A stretch of DNA of 64,000 nucleotides from Streptomyces sp. F63 (GTDB lineage: Bacteria; Actinomycetota; Actinomycetes; Streptomycetales; Streptomycetaceae): positions 38,106 through 102,105 of the forward strand of contig NZ_JAGPXX010000022.1 in assembly GCF_018070345.1 (NCBI RefSeq), read 5' to 3'. The notes beneath the pieces are model-generated. The model was not told where the DNA came from and did not search any database. It saw only the letters and a program-made list of their open reading frames with translations. Positions within the stretch are counted from its first letter, which is position 1. Each line of letters opens with the position of its first letter. This document shows, one piece after another, positions 52,145 to 60,917 of this stretch. The translations under genes and the position numbers were made by a program.

Positions 52145-52918
52145 TCAGGCCCAGGCGCCTCGTTCGGTCAGCACCGTGCGCAGCGTCTCGATGTGATCGG
52201 TCATGATGCCATCGACCCCGAGGTCCAGGAGAGCCGCCATCCGCCCGGCGTCATTGACCGTCCACACGTGCACCTGCAGGCCCAGGGCGTGCGCGGCCCG
52301 TACGAAGGCCCGGTCCACCACCCGCAGTCGCCCGTGCCGCTCCGGCACCTGGACGCAGACGGCGCTGCGGCGGGACCGCGCCGGGAACCGGTACGAGCGC
52401 AGCCGCAGGCCCAGGACGCCCCGGGTGCCGAGCGAGGTCGCCAGGCGCGGGCCGCCCAGCTGCTGGGCGCGGGCCACGCGCGCCTCGGAGAAGGAGCCGA
52501 CGCAGACCCGGTCCCAGGCACCGGTCCGGCGCAGCAGCCCCATCAGCGGGGGGAGGGCCGCCCCGGCCTTCACGTCCACGTTCCAGCGGGCCTCCGGGAA
52601 CTCCTCCAGGAGCTCTTCGAAGAGCGGCAGCGGTTCCGTCCCCGCCACCCGCGCCCGCCGCACCCGCGACCACGGCAGCTCGGCTATCACACCGCGGGTG
52701 TCGGTGACCCGGTCCAGGGTCGCGTCGTGGAAGGCGACCAGCGCGCCGTCCGACGTGGCGTGCACGTCGGTCTCCAGATAGCGGTAGCCCGCGGCGACCG
52801 CGCGCCGGAAGGCGGCCGCGGTGTTCTCCAGGCCGTCCGCCGCGCCGCCGCGGTGGGCGAAGGCCAGCGTGGCCGGATGGTCGAGGAAGGGATGGCGTAC
52901 GGCCCGGTTCGGTGTCAC
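52145..52918 (-). CDS. Glycerophosphodiester phosphodiesterase
   Basis: A 257-aa cytoplasmic GDPD that releases glycerol-3-phosphate from glycerophosphodiesters. Catalytic motifs are FAHRGG with the following LENT Glu, ETDVHATSDG and VDVKAG. No signal peptide is visible. GTG at 52918 has no ribosome site but GATACT sits eight bases upstream, so translation is probably leaderless. It reads into the UMF1-type transporter. Confidence 0.93.
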   Translation of the reverse strand: MTPNRAVRHPFLDHPATLAFAHRGGAADGLENTAAAFRRAVAAGYRYLETDVHATSDGALVAFHDATLDRVTDTRGVIAELPWSRVRRARVAGTEPLPLFEELLEEFPEARWNVDVKAGAALPPLMGLLRRTGAWDRVCVGSFSEARVARAQQLGGPRLATSLGTRGVLGLRLRSYRFPARSRRSAVCVQVPERHGRLRVVDRAFVRAAHALGLQVHVWTVNDAGRMAALLDLGVDGIMTDHIETLRTVLTERGAWA

Positions 52919-53019
52919 GGCGGCAGTATCGCCGCCCCGGTGTGCTCCGCGGACACCGGGCGGCCGCGGGGGAGGGGGCACGGCGCCGGGTGCGGCCGCC
53001 GTTCGTACCGGGAAGCGCC

Positions 53020-53817
53020 TCAGCCGGCGTCGCGGCAGCCGGTCTTCGGGTCGCAGGCCGGGGCACTCTCCGGCCCGGACGGGCCCGGGGTTCCCGTTCC
53101 GCCCGCCGTTCCCGGCAGTCCGTTCGCACCCGGTGTCCCCGCCGGGCCGGGCTCCGGGTCTCCCGCGTCCGCCGTCCCTCCGGGGAGCGCCGCGGCCGGC
53201 GCCGGGACCGCGCACACCCGCAGGAAGAACTGCGCCAGCGGGCCGATGGCCAGCGCGTACGCCACCGTGCCGGCACCCACCGAGCCGCCGAGCGCGAACC
53301 CCGTGGCCAGGACCGCCAGTTCGATGCCGGTGCGGATCAGCCGCAGCGAGCGGCCGGTGCGCCGGTGCAGCCCCGTCATCAGCCCGTCCCGCGGGCCGGG
53401 GCCGAAGCGGGCCGCGATGTAGAGACCCGTCGCCGCCCCGTTGAGGACGATCGCCGCGGCCAGCAGCGGGATCCGCACCGCCAGCGCCCGGGCGTCCGGT
53501 ACGAGGGCGAGCGTGGCGTCCATCGCGAGCCCGATCACCACCACGTTGGAGACGGTGCCGAGGCCCGGCCGCTGCCGGAGCGGCACCCAGAGCAGGAGCA
53601 CCGCCGCGCCGGTGAGGATCAGAACCGTTCCGATCGACAGCCCGGTGCGCTCGGCGACCCCTTGGTGGAAGACGTCCCAGGGGTCGAGACCGAGTTCGGC
53701 GCGGACCATCATCGCCACGCTCACGCCGTAGAGCACGAGCCCCGCGTAGAGCTGGACCAGCCGCCGCGTCAGCCGGCGATCCCCCCTCGGCCGGCGATCC
53801 CCCGTCGGTATGGACAC
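53020..53817 (-). CDS. YczE-family membrane protein
   Basis: A 265-aa protein with about five transmembrane helices (LVQLYAGLVLYGVSVAMMV through LAIGPLAQFFLRV) typical of YczE/YitT-like proteins, then a disordered Pro/Gly tail ending in two cysteines. GTG at 53817 has GGGAG upstream. It is divergent from a MocR regulator, the arrangement described for the YczR-YczE pair. It may transport a substrate sensed by the regulator; this is inference. Confidence 0.88.
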   Translation of the reverse strand: MSIPTGDRRPRGDRRLTRRLVQLYAGLVLYGVSVAMMVRAELGLDPWDVFHQGVAERTGLSIGTVLILTGAAVLLLWVPLRQRPGLGTVSNVVVIGLAMDATLALVPDARALAVRIPLLAAAIVLNGAATGLYIAARFGPGPRDGLMTGLHRRTGRSLRLIRTGIELAVLATGFALGGSVGAGTVAYALAIGPLAQFFLRVCAVPAPAAALPGGTADAGDPEPGPAGTPGANGLPGTAGGTGTPGPSGPESAPACDPKTGCRDAG

Positions 53818-53876
53818 CTGGACTCCCTGTGTGGTGGTGGGTGAGTGGTGGCACTGGCCTGGCGCGTGGCAGTCTG

Positions 53877-53924
53877 TGGTCCGGGACCTCTGCGGTTCCA
53901 TGGCCAATTTCGGGAAGGTGGACC
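53877..53924. promoter_or_regulatory. Candidate MocR operator boxes
   Basis: The divergent gap contains GGTCCGGGACC (53878-53888, palindrome), CCATGG with flanking GGTT/CCAA (53894-53907) and TGGACC (53919-53924). Repeated TGGWCC-like boxes suit a MocR dimer. Confidence 0.45.
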
Positions 53925-53930
53925 GCAAAG

Positions 53931-55448
53931 ATGAGTCAGTGGACCTCGGCGGTGGGGGCCGCGCAGCTGGCCAGGCTGCTCCGCTCGCAGAACCACGGGG
54001 GCAACGGCGCGCCCGCCCCGGCCGGCGGCCGGCGGGCCCCGGTCTACCGGGCCCTCGCGGACGGGGTGCGGCTCCTCATCCACGAGGGACGGGTCCCGGT
54101 GGCCGCCAGGCTGCCGGCCGAACGGGAGCTGGCCGCCGCGCTCTCCCTGAGCCGCACCACCGTGGCCTCCGCCTACGAGACGCTGCGCGCCGAGGGCTTC
54201 CTGGAGTCACGGCGCGGCGCCGGCAGCTGGACGACCGTCCCCGCGGGCAGCCCGCTGCCCACCCGCGGTCTGGACCCCCTGCCGCCGGACGCCGCGGAGA
54301 CGATGATCGACCTCGGCTGCGCGGCCCTGCCCGCGCCCGAACCCTGGCTGACCCGCTCCGTCGAGGGCGCTCTCGGCGAACTGGCGCCCTACGCCCACAC
54401 CCACGGCGACTACCCGGCCGGCCTCCCCGAGCTGCGCCAGGTCCTCGCCGACCGCTACACCGCACGGGGCATCCCGACCATGCCCGAGCAGATCATGGTC
54501 ACCACCGGCGCCATGGGCGCCGTCGGCGCCATCTGCCATCTCTTCGCGGGCCGAGGGGAGCGGGTGGCCGTCGAATCGCCCAGCTACGCCAACGTGCTGC
54601 AGCTGATGCGTGAGGCGGGCGCCCGTCTCGTCCCCGTCGCGATGGCCGAGGGGCTGGCGGGCTGGGACCTGCCCGCCTGGCGCGAAGTGCTGCGCGACGC
54701 GGCACCGCGCCTGGCCTATGTGGTGGCCGACTTCCACAACCCCACCGGCGCGGTCGCGAGCGAGGAGCAGCGGCGGCAGCTGGTGGCGGCGGCCCGTTCG
54801 GCGGGCACGGTGCTCGTCGTGGACGAGACCATGGCCGCTCTGCGCCTGGACGCGGACTTCGAACTCCCGCGCCCCGTCGCGTCGTTCGACGCGGCGGGCA
54901 GCACGGTGGTCACCGTCGGCTCGGCCAGCAAGGCATTCTGGGCCGGGATGCGCATCGGCTGGGTGCGCGCGGCGCCGGAGATCATCCGGTCCCTGGTCGC
55001 GGCCCGGGCCTATGCCGACCTGGGCTCTCCCGTGCTGGAACAGCTCTCCGTCAGCTGGCTGATGCGCGGCGGCGGCTGGGACGAGGCCGTGCGGATCCGC
55101 TGCCGCCAGGCGCGGGAGAACCGGGACGCGCTGGTCGCCGCGGTGCGGCGGCACCTGCCCGACTGGGAGTTCTCCGTTCCGCACGGCGGGCTCACCCTCT
55201 GGGCGCGCACGGGTGGGCTGTCCGGCTCGCGCATCGCGGAGGCGGGGGTGCCGCTGGGGGTCAGGGTGCCGTCCGGGCCGCGCTTCGGCGTGGACGGGGC
55301 CTTCGAGGGCTACGTCCGGCTGCCGTTCACGGTGGGCGGCGCGGTGGCCGACACGGCGGCGGCCCGCCTCGCGCAGGCGGCCCGGCTGGTCGAGACGGGC
55401 GTGACGGGCGCGGCCGCCGCCGCGGACTCGCGCAGTCTGGTCGCCTGA
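53931..55448 (+). CDS. MocR/PdxR-type GntR regulator with aminotransferase domain (YczR-like)
   Basis: A 505-aa regulator: winged HTH (about 45-110; LPAERELAAALSLSRTTVASAYETL) and a fold-type I aminotransferase domain (about 140-490). The PLP lysine lies in VGSASKAFWAGMRIGW, and DFHNPTG supplies the PLP-ring Asn contact. The ATG at 53931 is chosen; the earlier in-frame start lacks homology. It should bind PLP and control the divergent yczE-like gene. Confidence 0.9.
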   Translation: MSQWTSAVGAAQLARLLRSQNHGGNGAPAPAGGRRAPVYRALADGVRLLIHEGRVPVAARLPAERELAAALSLSRTTVASAYETLRAEGFLESRRGAGSWTTVPAGSPLPTRGLDPLPPDAAETMIDLGCAALPAPEPWLTRSVEGALGELAPYAHTHGDYPAGLPELRQVLADRYTARGIPTMPEQIMVTTGAMGAVGAICHLFAGRGERVAVESPSYANVLQLMREAGARLVPVAMAEGLAGWDLPAWREVLRDAAPRLAYVVADFHNPTGAVASEEQRRQLVAAARSAGTVLVVDETMAALRLDADFELPRPVASFDAAGSTVVTVGSASKAFWAGMRIGWVRAAPEIIRSLVAARAYADLGSPVLEQLSVSWLMRGGGWDEAVRIRCRQARENRDALVAAVRRHLPDWEFSVPHGGLTLWARTGGLSGSRIAEAGVPLGVRVPSGPRFGVDGAFEGYVRLPFTVGGAVADTAAARLAQAARLVETGVTGAAAAADSRSLVA

Positions 55449-55548
55449 CGGATCCGGCGGCCCGACCGATCCGGCCGCCTGAGGGCCGCTCGCCCGGCGA
55501 TCCTCCCGGCCGCCGGACGGGGGCGGCCGTGCCCCGGCCGTGCCCCGG

Positions 55549-57087
55549 TCAGGCCCCCGCCACGGATGACGGCTCCGGGAGCAGCGCCAGCACGGCCAGC
55601 CGGTCGGCCTCCGCGCACTCCTCGTCGCACGGGTCCGGGGTCGCCGGGACCTGCAGCCGGTGCACCGGCCCGTGGCCCAGCCGTGCGTAGCCCCGCCCGG
55701 GCGGGACCTCCGGCGGCGGTGTGGTGGGCGGCGGCACGCCGAGCACCGCCGCGGTCTCCTCGGGCGTGGCCGGGCCGAGCACCACGCGCGCCCGGGTCTG
55801 CGTCCGCACCGTGCCGTCCAGGGAGTCCACGCCGTCGAGGTGGTCGGCCACCACCACCGTCACCTGCGCCGCGCGGCCGTGGCGCAGCGGCACCCGCAGC
55901 AGTTCCTGCGGGTCGGGCCGCCCCTCCGAGGCCGCCAACTGGCTGAGCGCGGCCGGGCGGTCGACGAGGATCCACAGCCGGCGCCGGACGTCCTCCGGTA
56001 CCGGGTGGCCGGTCCGCCGGGCCTCATGGAGGGAGAGCAGCCGCCGCTCCGTCTCGTGCACCGCCCACTCCAGGACGGCCAGGGCGCCGCTGAGACCGCA
56101 CTCGACGGCCGGCACGCCGCGCCGGCCGGCCAGGCAGGCGTACTCGCCGCCGCCGCTGCCGTCGACCACCAGGACGTCGCCGTCACGCAGGGCCTGCAGG
56201 GCGATGGAGCGGAGCAGGGTCGTCGTGCCGCTGCCCGGCCGGCCGAGGGCGATGAGATGCGGCTCGGCGGAGCGCGGGCCCGTCCGCCACAGCACCGGGG
56301 GGACGTCGGCCGCGTCCTCCAGGGCGTCGCCGCGGACCGCGGGCAGGGTGCGCCGGACGCTCTCCGGGCCGGTGAAGCCCAGCACCGTCTCACCCGGTGC
56401 CGTGACGAAGCGCTGGGCGCGGATGTCGTCGGGGAGAGGCGGGAGGGCGGTCAGGGCGAGGACGTTGCCCTCCTCGTCCCAGTCGAACAGATACTCGCGC
56501 CCGCGTCCGCACTTCGCGTGCAGCACCTGTTCGATCCGGGCCCGGAACTCGGGCTCGCCGTCGGGGAAGTAGGGCGGGTAGCGCAGTTCGAGCAGGACCG
56601 GGCGGCCCGTGTCGTCGAAGGCGTGGCCGAGGAAGACGGCCTCCCAGTCGCCACCGTGCGCGTAGAGCGGATCGGGGTCGTCCTCCGCGCGGAAGTACGG
56701 CACCAGCGCCTCGTACAGGGTCCGGAGCCGCTCCGCCTCCGCCTCGCCCGGGACGGCCTTCCCGGCGGCCGTTCCGCCGCGCCCGGCCCAGGCGGCCGCG
56801 GCCGTCAGGGCGGCCACGGCGAGCAGCGGCCCGTGCGGGAGCAGAGCCGTCGCGGCCACCCCCGCGGCGGCCAGCAGCAGGGCCGGGCCGCGCCGGTCGC
56901 GCGGGGTCCGCGCCCAGCGGCGGCGGCCGGCGGCGGTCAGCCGGCGCAGCCCCCGGCCGATGACGATCAGGGGGTACAGCACGTCCGTGGTGTGGTCGGC
57001 GGCCGCGCGCAGCAGCCCTCTCCCACGGTCGTACCGAGCGCTCCCGGCGTTCGGTACGGGGACGCCGGTCAGGGTGCGCCGGTCCAC
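55549..57087 (-). CDS. FtsK-like membrane ATPase homologue with degenerate P-loop
   Basis: A 512-aa protein with one or two N-terminal hydrophobic segments (about 67-102) and an FtsK/TraB-like NTP-binding domain (about 265-480). The P-loop reads G282-R-P-G-S-G-T-T-T, with Thr where the invariant Walker A Lys is expected. A Walker-B-like LWILVDRP is present (about 375). The N-terminal domain (GGDWEAVFLGHAFDD) is unfamiliar. GTG at 57087 has AGGAGAG upstream. It probably shares an operon with the preceding small membrane protein. Function unknown: a catalytically altered or inactive motor is possible. Confidence 0.75.
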   Translation of the reverse strand: MDRRTLTGVPVPNAGSARYDRGRGLLRAAADHTTDVLYPLIVIGRGLRRLTAAGRRRWARTPRDRRGPALLLAAAGVAATALLPHGPLLAVAALTAAAAWAGRGGTAAGKAVPGEAEAERLRTLYEALVPYFRAEDDPDPLYAHGGDWEAVFLGHAFDDTGRPVLLELRYPPYFPDGEPEFRARIEQVLHAKCGRGREYLFDWDEEGNVLALTALPPLPDDIRAQRFVTAPGETVLGFTGPESVRRTLPAVRGDALEDAADVPPVLWRTGPRSAEPHLIALGRPGSGTTTLLRSIALQALRDGDVLVVDGSGGGEYACLAGRRGVPAVECGLSGALAVLEWAVHETERRLLSLHEARRTGHPVPEDVRRRLWILVDRPAALSQLAASEGRPDPQELLRVPLRHGRAAQVTVVVADHLDGVDSLDGTVRTQTRARVVLGPATPEETAAVLGVPPPTTPPPEVPPGRGYARLGHGPVHRLQVPATPDPCDEECAEADRLAVLALLPEPSSVAGA

Positions 57088-57163
57088 GTTCGCTCGCTCT
57101 CCTGTGGGTCGTGCCGCTGACGCGGGCGGGCCGACGCGGCCGGAGCGGCCGCCCGCCCGCGTC

Positions 57164-57358
57164 TCAGAACCGGATGTTGTCCAGCAGGCTGGCGAGGCTC
57201 GCGCCGCCCGCCTTGATGCTCGGCGCGACCGCCGTGCCGGCCAGGTAGAAACCGAAGAGGGCGCAGACCACCGCATGGGAGATCTTGAGCCCGTCCTTCC
57301 GGGTGAAGAGGAAGACGATGACACCGAGCAGGACGACGCCCGAGATGGACAGAATCAT
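57164..57358 (-). CDS. Small two-helix membrane protein
   Basis: A 64-aa protein with two hydrophobic helices (ILSISGVVLLGVIVFLF and AVVCALFGFYLAGTAVA) around a basic RKDGLK turn. AGGAG lies seven bases before the ATG. It is 76 bp upstream of the FtsK-like gene and in the same direction, so it may be its membrane partner. Family unknown. Confidence 0.82.
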   Translation of the reverse strand: MILSISGVVLLGVIVFLFTRKDGLKISHAVVCALFGFYLAGTAVAPSIKAGGASLASLLDNIRF

Positions 57359-57600
57359 GGTGTTCTCCTGGCTGTGGGGACGGTTACCACGAGTGCTTCC
57401 AGATTCACACCAAGTGCCCGGCCCGGCGAAGGCGCAAAGGAGTGAAGAAGTCGCCACCGCCCCGGACGGCCCCGTCCGCCACACGGGCCGGAACGGCGTC
57501 GTACGGCGCCGGCCGTGTCCTCCGCGGCCGGCGCCGCGATCAGCCCAGTAGGGTGGCGAATCACTCGTACGGGCGTGGGCCCGGAAAGGCGGAGCGGCGG

Positions 57601-58032
57601 ATGAGCGACACCGGAGCGGGCGAGCCGGCCGGCGAGGCGGGGCCGGGACCGGTGGACGACGAGGTGATCGAGCTCGCGGGCAGGATCTTCGATCTGGCAC
57701 GGGCCGGCGACGCGGAACGGCTCGCGGCCTATCTCGACGCGGGCGTGCCCGCGGACCTCACCAACGACAAGGGCGACACCCTCATCATGCTCGCCGCCTA
57801 CCACGGCCACACGGCCGCGGTGGAGGCCCTGCTCGGCCGGGGCGCGGACCCGGACCGCGCCAACGACCGCGGTCAGACGCCGCTGGCCGGCGCGGTGTTC
57901 AAGGGCGAGGACGGGGTGGTGCGCGCCCTGCTGGCGGGCGGCGCGGACCCGGCTCTCGGCACCCCGTCGGCGGTCGACACGGCCCGGATGTTCGCCAAGA
58001 CGGAACTGCTGAAGATGTTCGGCGCCGCCTGA
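57601..58032 (+). CDS. Ankyrin-repeat protein
   Basis: A 143-aa soluble protein made of about four ankyrin repeats (AARAGDAERLAAYLDAGV-like first unit, then GDTLIMLAAYHGHTAAVEALL and GQTPLAGAVFKGEDGVVRALL). It probably binds a protein partner. GGAG precedes ATG 57601. The TGA is followed at once by a 13-mer tandem array. Confidence 0.93.
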   Translation: MSDTGAGEPAGEAGPGPVDDEVIELAGRIFDLARAGDAERLAAYLDAGVPADLTNDKGDTLIMLAAYHGHTAAVEALLGRGADPDRANDRGQTPLAGAVFKGEDGVVRALLAGGADPALGTPSAVDTARMFAKTELLKMFGAA

Positions 58033-58084
58033 CCGTCCTCCCCGGCCGTCCTCCCCGGCCGTCCTCCGTGACCGTCCTCCCCGG
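58033..58084. repeat. 13-bp tandem array starting at the ankyrin-gene stop
   Basis: Four tandem 13-mers, CCGTCCTCCCCGG in units 1, 2 and 4 (unit 3 differs at its last four bases), begin at the base after the stop codon. The 58085-58304 remainder shows no gene. Confidence 0.9.
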
Positions 58085-58304
58085 CCGTCGTCCACGCCGG
58101 CGCAGGGACGGACTCCGCCACGCCGGTGACCACCGCCGGCTCCGGCCTTCTTCCCGCGCCGCGCCGCGCTCCGCCCCGCTGCCGGGCCCGCCCGGCGCAC
58201 GGAAAAGCCGTGAGGAGGACGCCCAGCCCTCGATACCATCGGGAGCCCGGCCGGGGATGCGGCGCGCGGAGGTCCCGCCGCCCGGGGCGCGGGGGAGGGG
58301 AGTC

Positions 58305-59153
58305 GTGGTGCTGGACGAGGTGACCGCGCTCCGCTACGTCATGCCGCTGCGCGCCGGCGGCTCCGTCCCCGGCGTCGTCGAGACCGACGACCTCGGAACC
58401 TACGTCGTCAAGTTCACCGGCGCCGCCCAGGGGCGCAAGGCGCTGGTCGCCGAAGTGCTCGCCGGCGAACTCGGCCGCCGGCTGGGCCTGCCGGTGCCGC
58501 GGCTCGTCCGGGTCCGGTTCGACCCGGCCGTCGCCACCGGGGAACCCGACCGGGAGATCCAGGAGCTGCTGCACTCCAGCGCCGGGCTCAACCTCGGCAT
58601 GGACCTGCTGCCCGGAGCCCGGGACTGGACGCCGGCCGAACTGGTCCCCGGCCCGGCCGAGGCGGGGCGGATCGTCTGGTTCGACGCCCTCACCGGCAAC
58701 GTCGACCGCACCTGGAACAGCCCGAACCTGATGGTCTGGCACGGCCGGCTGTGGCTCATCGACCACGGCGCCGCCCTCGTCTTCCACCACCGCTGGGACC
58801 GGGCCCCCGGCCACATCACCCGGCGCTACCCGTTCACGGGGCACGCCCTCGGCCCGTACGCGCCGGACGTCGCCGCGGCCGACGCGGAACTGGCGCCGCT
58901 GGTCACCGCGGAGCTGCTGCGCGAGGTGGCGGCGCTCGTCCCCGACACCTGGCTGGCGGACGAGCCCGGCTTCGCCTCACCGGCGGAGCTGCGCGAGGCC
59001 TATGTGACCCATCTCGCGGCCCGCGCCGCCCGCTCCGCGGAGTGGCTGCCCGGGGACTTCGCCAGTCCCGGACAGCTGCGCCGCGCCGAGGCCGCCCGCG
59101 CCGCCGCCACCCGCGCCGGCCGCCCCGCCTGGCTCCGGCACATCCCGGGCTGA
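58305..59153 (+). CDS. HipA-like kinase family protein
   Basis: A 282-aa protein of the HipA_2-type kinase family: TYVVKFTGAAQGRKAL (ATP-site Lys), then ELGRRLGLPVPRL, FDALTGNVDRTWNSPNLM (catalytic DxxxxN-type loop) and WLIDHGAALVF (DxG-like metal site). It could phosphorylate a protein; toxins of this fold usually come with an antitoxin, which is not seen here. Tandem GTGs at 58305 and 58308 follow GGGGAG; the first is used. A DUF3037 partner, often adjacent, is absent. Confidence 0.82.
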   Translation: MVLDEVTALRYVMPLRAGGSVPGVVETDDLGTYVVKFTGAAQGRKALVAEVLAGELGRRLGLPVPRLVRVRFDPAVATGEPDREIQELLHSSAGLNLGMDLLPGARDWTPAELVPGPAEAGRIVWFDALTGNVDRTWNSPNLMVWHGRLWLIDHGAALVFHHRWDRAPGHITRRYPFTGHALGPYAPDVAAADAELAPLVTAELLREVAALVPDTWLADEPGFASPAELREAYVTHLAARAARSAEWLPGDFASPGQLRRAEAARAAATRAGRPAWLRHIPG

Positions 59154-59313
59154 GCCCTTCCGCCCGTCCCGCCGGGGCCGTGCCTCCGCTCCCTCCGCGT
59201 CCCCTCCGCCCGACGGGGCAGAGCTCTGACAGCGGGGCGCGCGACGATCACGGCTCCCCGACCACAGCCGATCAGGGCGCGCCCCGGCACGGGCGGGCCG
59301 GAGGAGGGGACCC

Positions 59314-60300
59314 ATGCCGCTGACCGATCTGCCGCTGGACCAGCTGCGCACCTACCGCGCCGGAACACCCGAACCCGCGGACTTCGACGCCTTCTGGGCC
59401 GGCACCGTCGCGGCGGCACGCGGCGCGGCGGGCGGCGGCACGGCCCGGTACCGGCCCGTCGAGGAGCCGCTCCTCACCACGGTGGAGGTCTTCGACGTAC
59501 GGTTCCCCGGCTGGGGCGGCCAGCCGGTCGCCGCCTGGCTGCTGCTGCCCCGCGGGGCGCGCGAGGCGGGCGGGCGGCTGCCCGCCGTCGTCCAGTACCT
59601 CGGATACGGCGGCGGCCGCGGGCTCCCCGTCGAGCACCTGGTGTACAGCGCCGCCGGGTACGCCCATCTCGTGGTGGACAGCCGGGGCCAGGGCCACGAC
59701 ACCCCCGACCCCGACCCGGTGCCCGGCACCCAGTACGTCGGCGGCTTCATGACCCGCGGCATCGACGACCCCGGACACCACTACTACCGGCGGCTGATGG
59801 CGGACTGCGTCCGCGCCGTCGACGTCCTCCGCGAGCACCCCGCCGTGGACCCGGACCGCGTCGTCGTGGCCGGTGCCAGCCAGGGCGGCGGGCTGGCGCT
59901 GGCCACCGCGGCCCTCGCCGGGGACGCGGTGGCCGCGGCCCTCGTGGACGTCCCGTTCCTCTGCCACTTCCGGCGGGGCGCGGAGCTCGCCGCCCTCGGC
60001 CCGTACCCGGAGCTGGCCGACTACCTCGGCCGGCACAAGCGCGTCGACCCCGAGCTGGTCTTCGGCGCCCTCGACTACTTCGACGGCGTCCACTTCGCCC
60101 CCCGGACCGGCGCGCCCGCCCTGTTCAGCGTCGGGCTGATGGACCCGGTGTGCCCGCCGTCCACCGTGTACGCCGCTCACAACGCGTACAAGGGCGACCG
60201 GGAGATGCGGGTGTGGCACTTCGCCGACCACGCCGGCGGCGGGGCCTCCCAGACGGAGGAGCAGCTGCGCTGGCTCGCCGACCGCGGGCTGGCCCCCTGA
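59314..60300 (+). CDS. CE7-family acetyl (xylan) esterase / cephalosporin C deacetylase
   Basis: A 328-aa cytoplasmic alpha/beta hydrolase. The CE7 motifs RGQ (DSRGQGHD), GxSQGG (GASQGGG, nucleophile Ser) and D in MDPVCPPST are present. The final His is FADHAGGG, where the usual HE pair reads HA. GGAGGAGGGG precedes the ATG. It likely deacetylates sugars such as xylo-oligomers. Confidence 0.9.
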   Translation: MPLTDLPLDQLRTYRAGTPEPADFDAFWAGTVAAARGAAGGGTARYRPVEEPLLTTVEVFDVRFPGWGGQPVAAWLLLPRGAREAGGRLPAVVQYLGYGGGRGLPVEHLVYSAAGYAHLVVDSRGQGHDTPDPDPVPGTQYVGGFMTRGIDDPGHHYYRRLMADCVRAVDVLREHPAVDPDRVVVAGASQGGGLALATAALAGDAVAAALVDVPFLCHFRRGAELAALGPYPELADYLGRHKRVDPELVFGALDYFDGVHFAPRTGAPALFSVGLMDPVCPPSTVYAAHNAYKGDREMRVWHFADHAGGGASQTEEQLRWLADRGLAP

Positions 60301-60309
60301 CCGGCCGGG

Positions 60310-60379
60310 CCGCCGGGTGCCGGTCCGCGGGGCCGCCGGTCCGCCGGGTGCCGGTCCGCGGGTCCGCCGGTCCGCCGGG
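60310..60379. repeat. 31-bp tandem repeat after the esterase stop
   Basis: Two units (60310-60340, 60341-60371) differ at one base, followed by an 8-bp partial third copy. The array begins 9 bp past the stop codon. The gap to 60483 has no gene. Confidence 0.85.
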
Positions 60380-60483
60380 CACCGGGACGCCGGAGCGCGG
60401 CGGCTCGTTCTCCGGTGCGCGGTGCCCGCCCGGTGTCCGATCCGTACAAGACCCGGGCCGGGCCCGGTGCCTACGGTGCCCGC

Positions 60484-60882
60484 ATGACACCTCGATTCGA
60501 CGCCGTGGGCCTGGTCGTGGCCGACCTGGCCGCATCCCTCGCCTTCTACCGCCGCCTCGGCCTGGACGTGCCCGGGGACGCCGGGGACGGTCCGCACGCG
60601 GAAGCGGCGCTGCCCGGCGGCCCGCGGCTGCTCTGGGACACCGCCGAGAGCGTCCGGTCCTTCGACCCGGACTGGACGCCCCCGAGCGGCGGCCACGCGA
60701 TCACCCTGGCCTTCGCCTGCGACACACCGGACGACGTCGACGCCGTGTACGCCGAGTTCGCCGCCTCCGGCCACGGCGGCCTCCCGCCCTGGGACGCCGC
60801 ATGGGGCCAGCGCTACGCCACCCTGACCGACCCGGACGGCAACACGGTCGACCTCTTCGCCCCGCTCCCGGCCGCGGACTGA
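60484..60882 (+). CDS. VOC-family (glyoxalase/bleomycin resistance-like) protein
   Basis: A 132-aa two-motif VOC protein (DAVGLVVADLAASLAFYRRLG; YATLTDPDGNTVDLFAP). It may bind a metal or an antibiotic-like ligand; the substrate is unknown. No ribosome site precedes the ATG, but TACGGT lies six bases upstream, suggesting a leaderless message. It converges on an AraC-type regulator. Confidence 0.88.
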   Translation: MTPRFDAVGLVVADLAASLAFYRRLGLDVPGDAGDGPHAEAALPGGPRLLWDTAESVRSFDPDWTPPSGGHAITLAFACDTPDDVDAVYAEFAASGHGGLPPWDAAWGQRYATLTDPDGNTVDLFAPLPAAD

Positions 60883-60917
60883 CCCCACGGGGCCGCCGGG
60901 GAGGCAGTCCGTGTCCG

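Noticed and set aside
58305..59153. A HipA toxin of a HipAB toxin-antitoxin pair
   Set aside because: No HipB-like HTH gene is adjacent and the sequence is of the HipA_2 type, so a toxin role is not supported.
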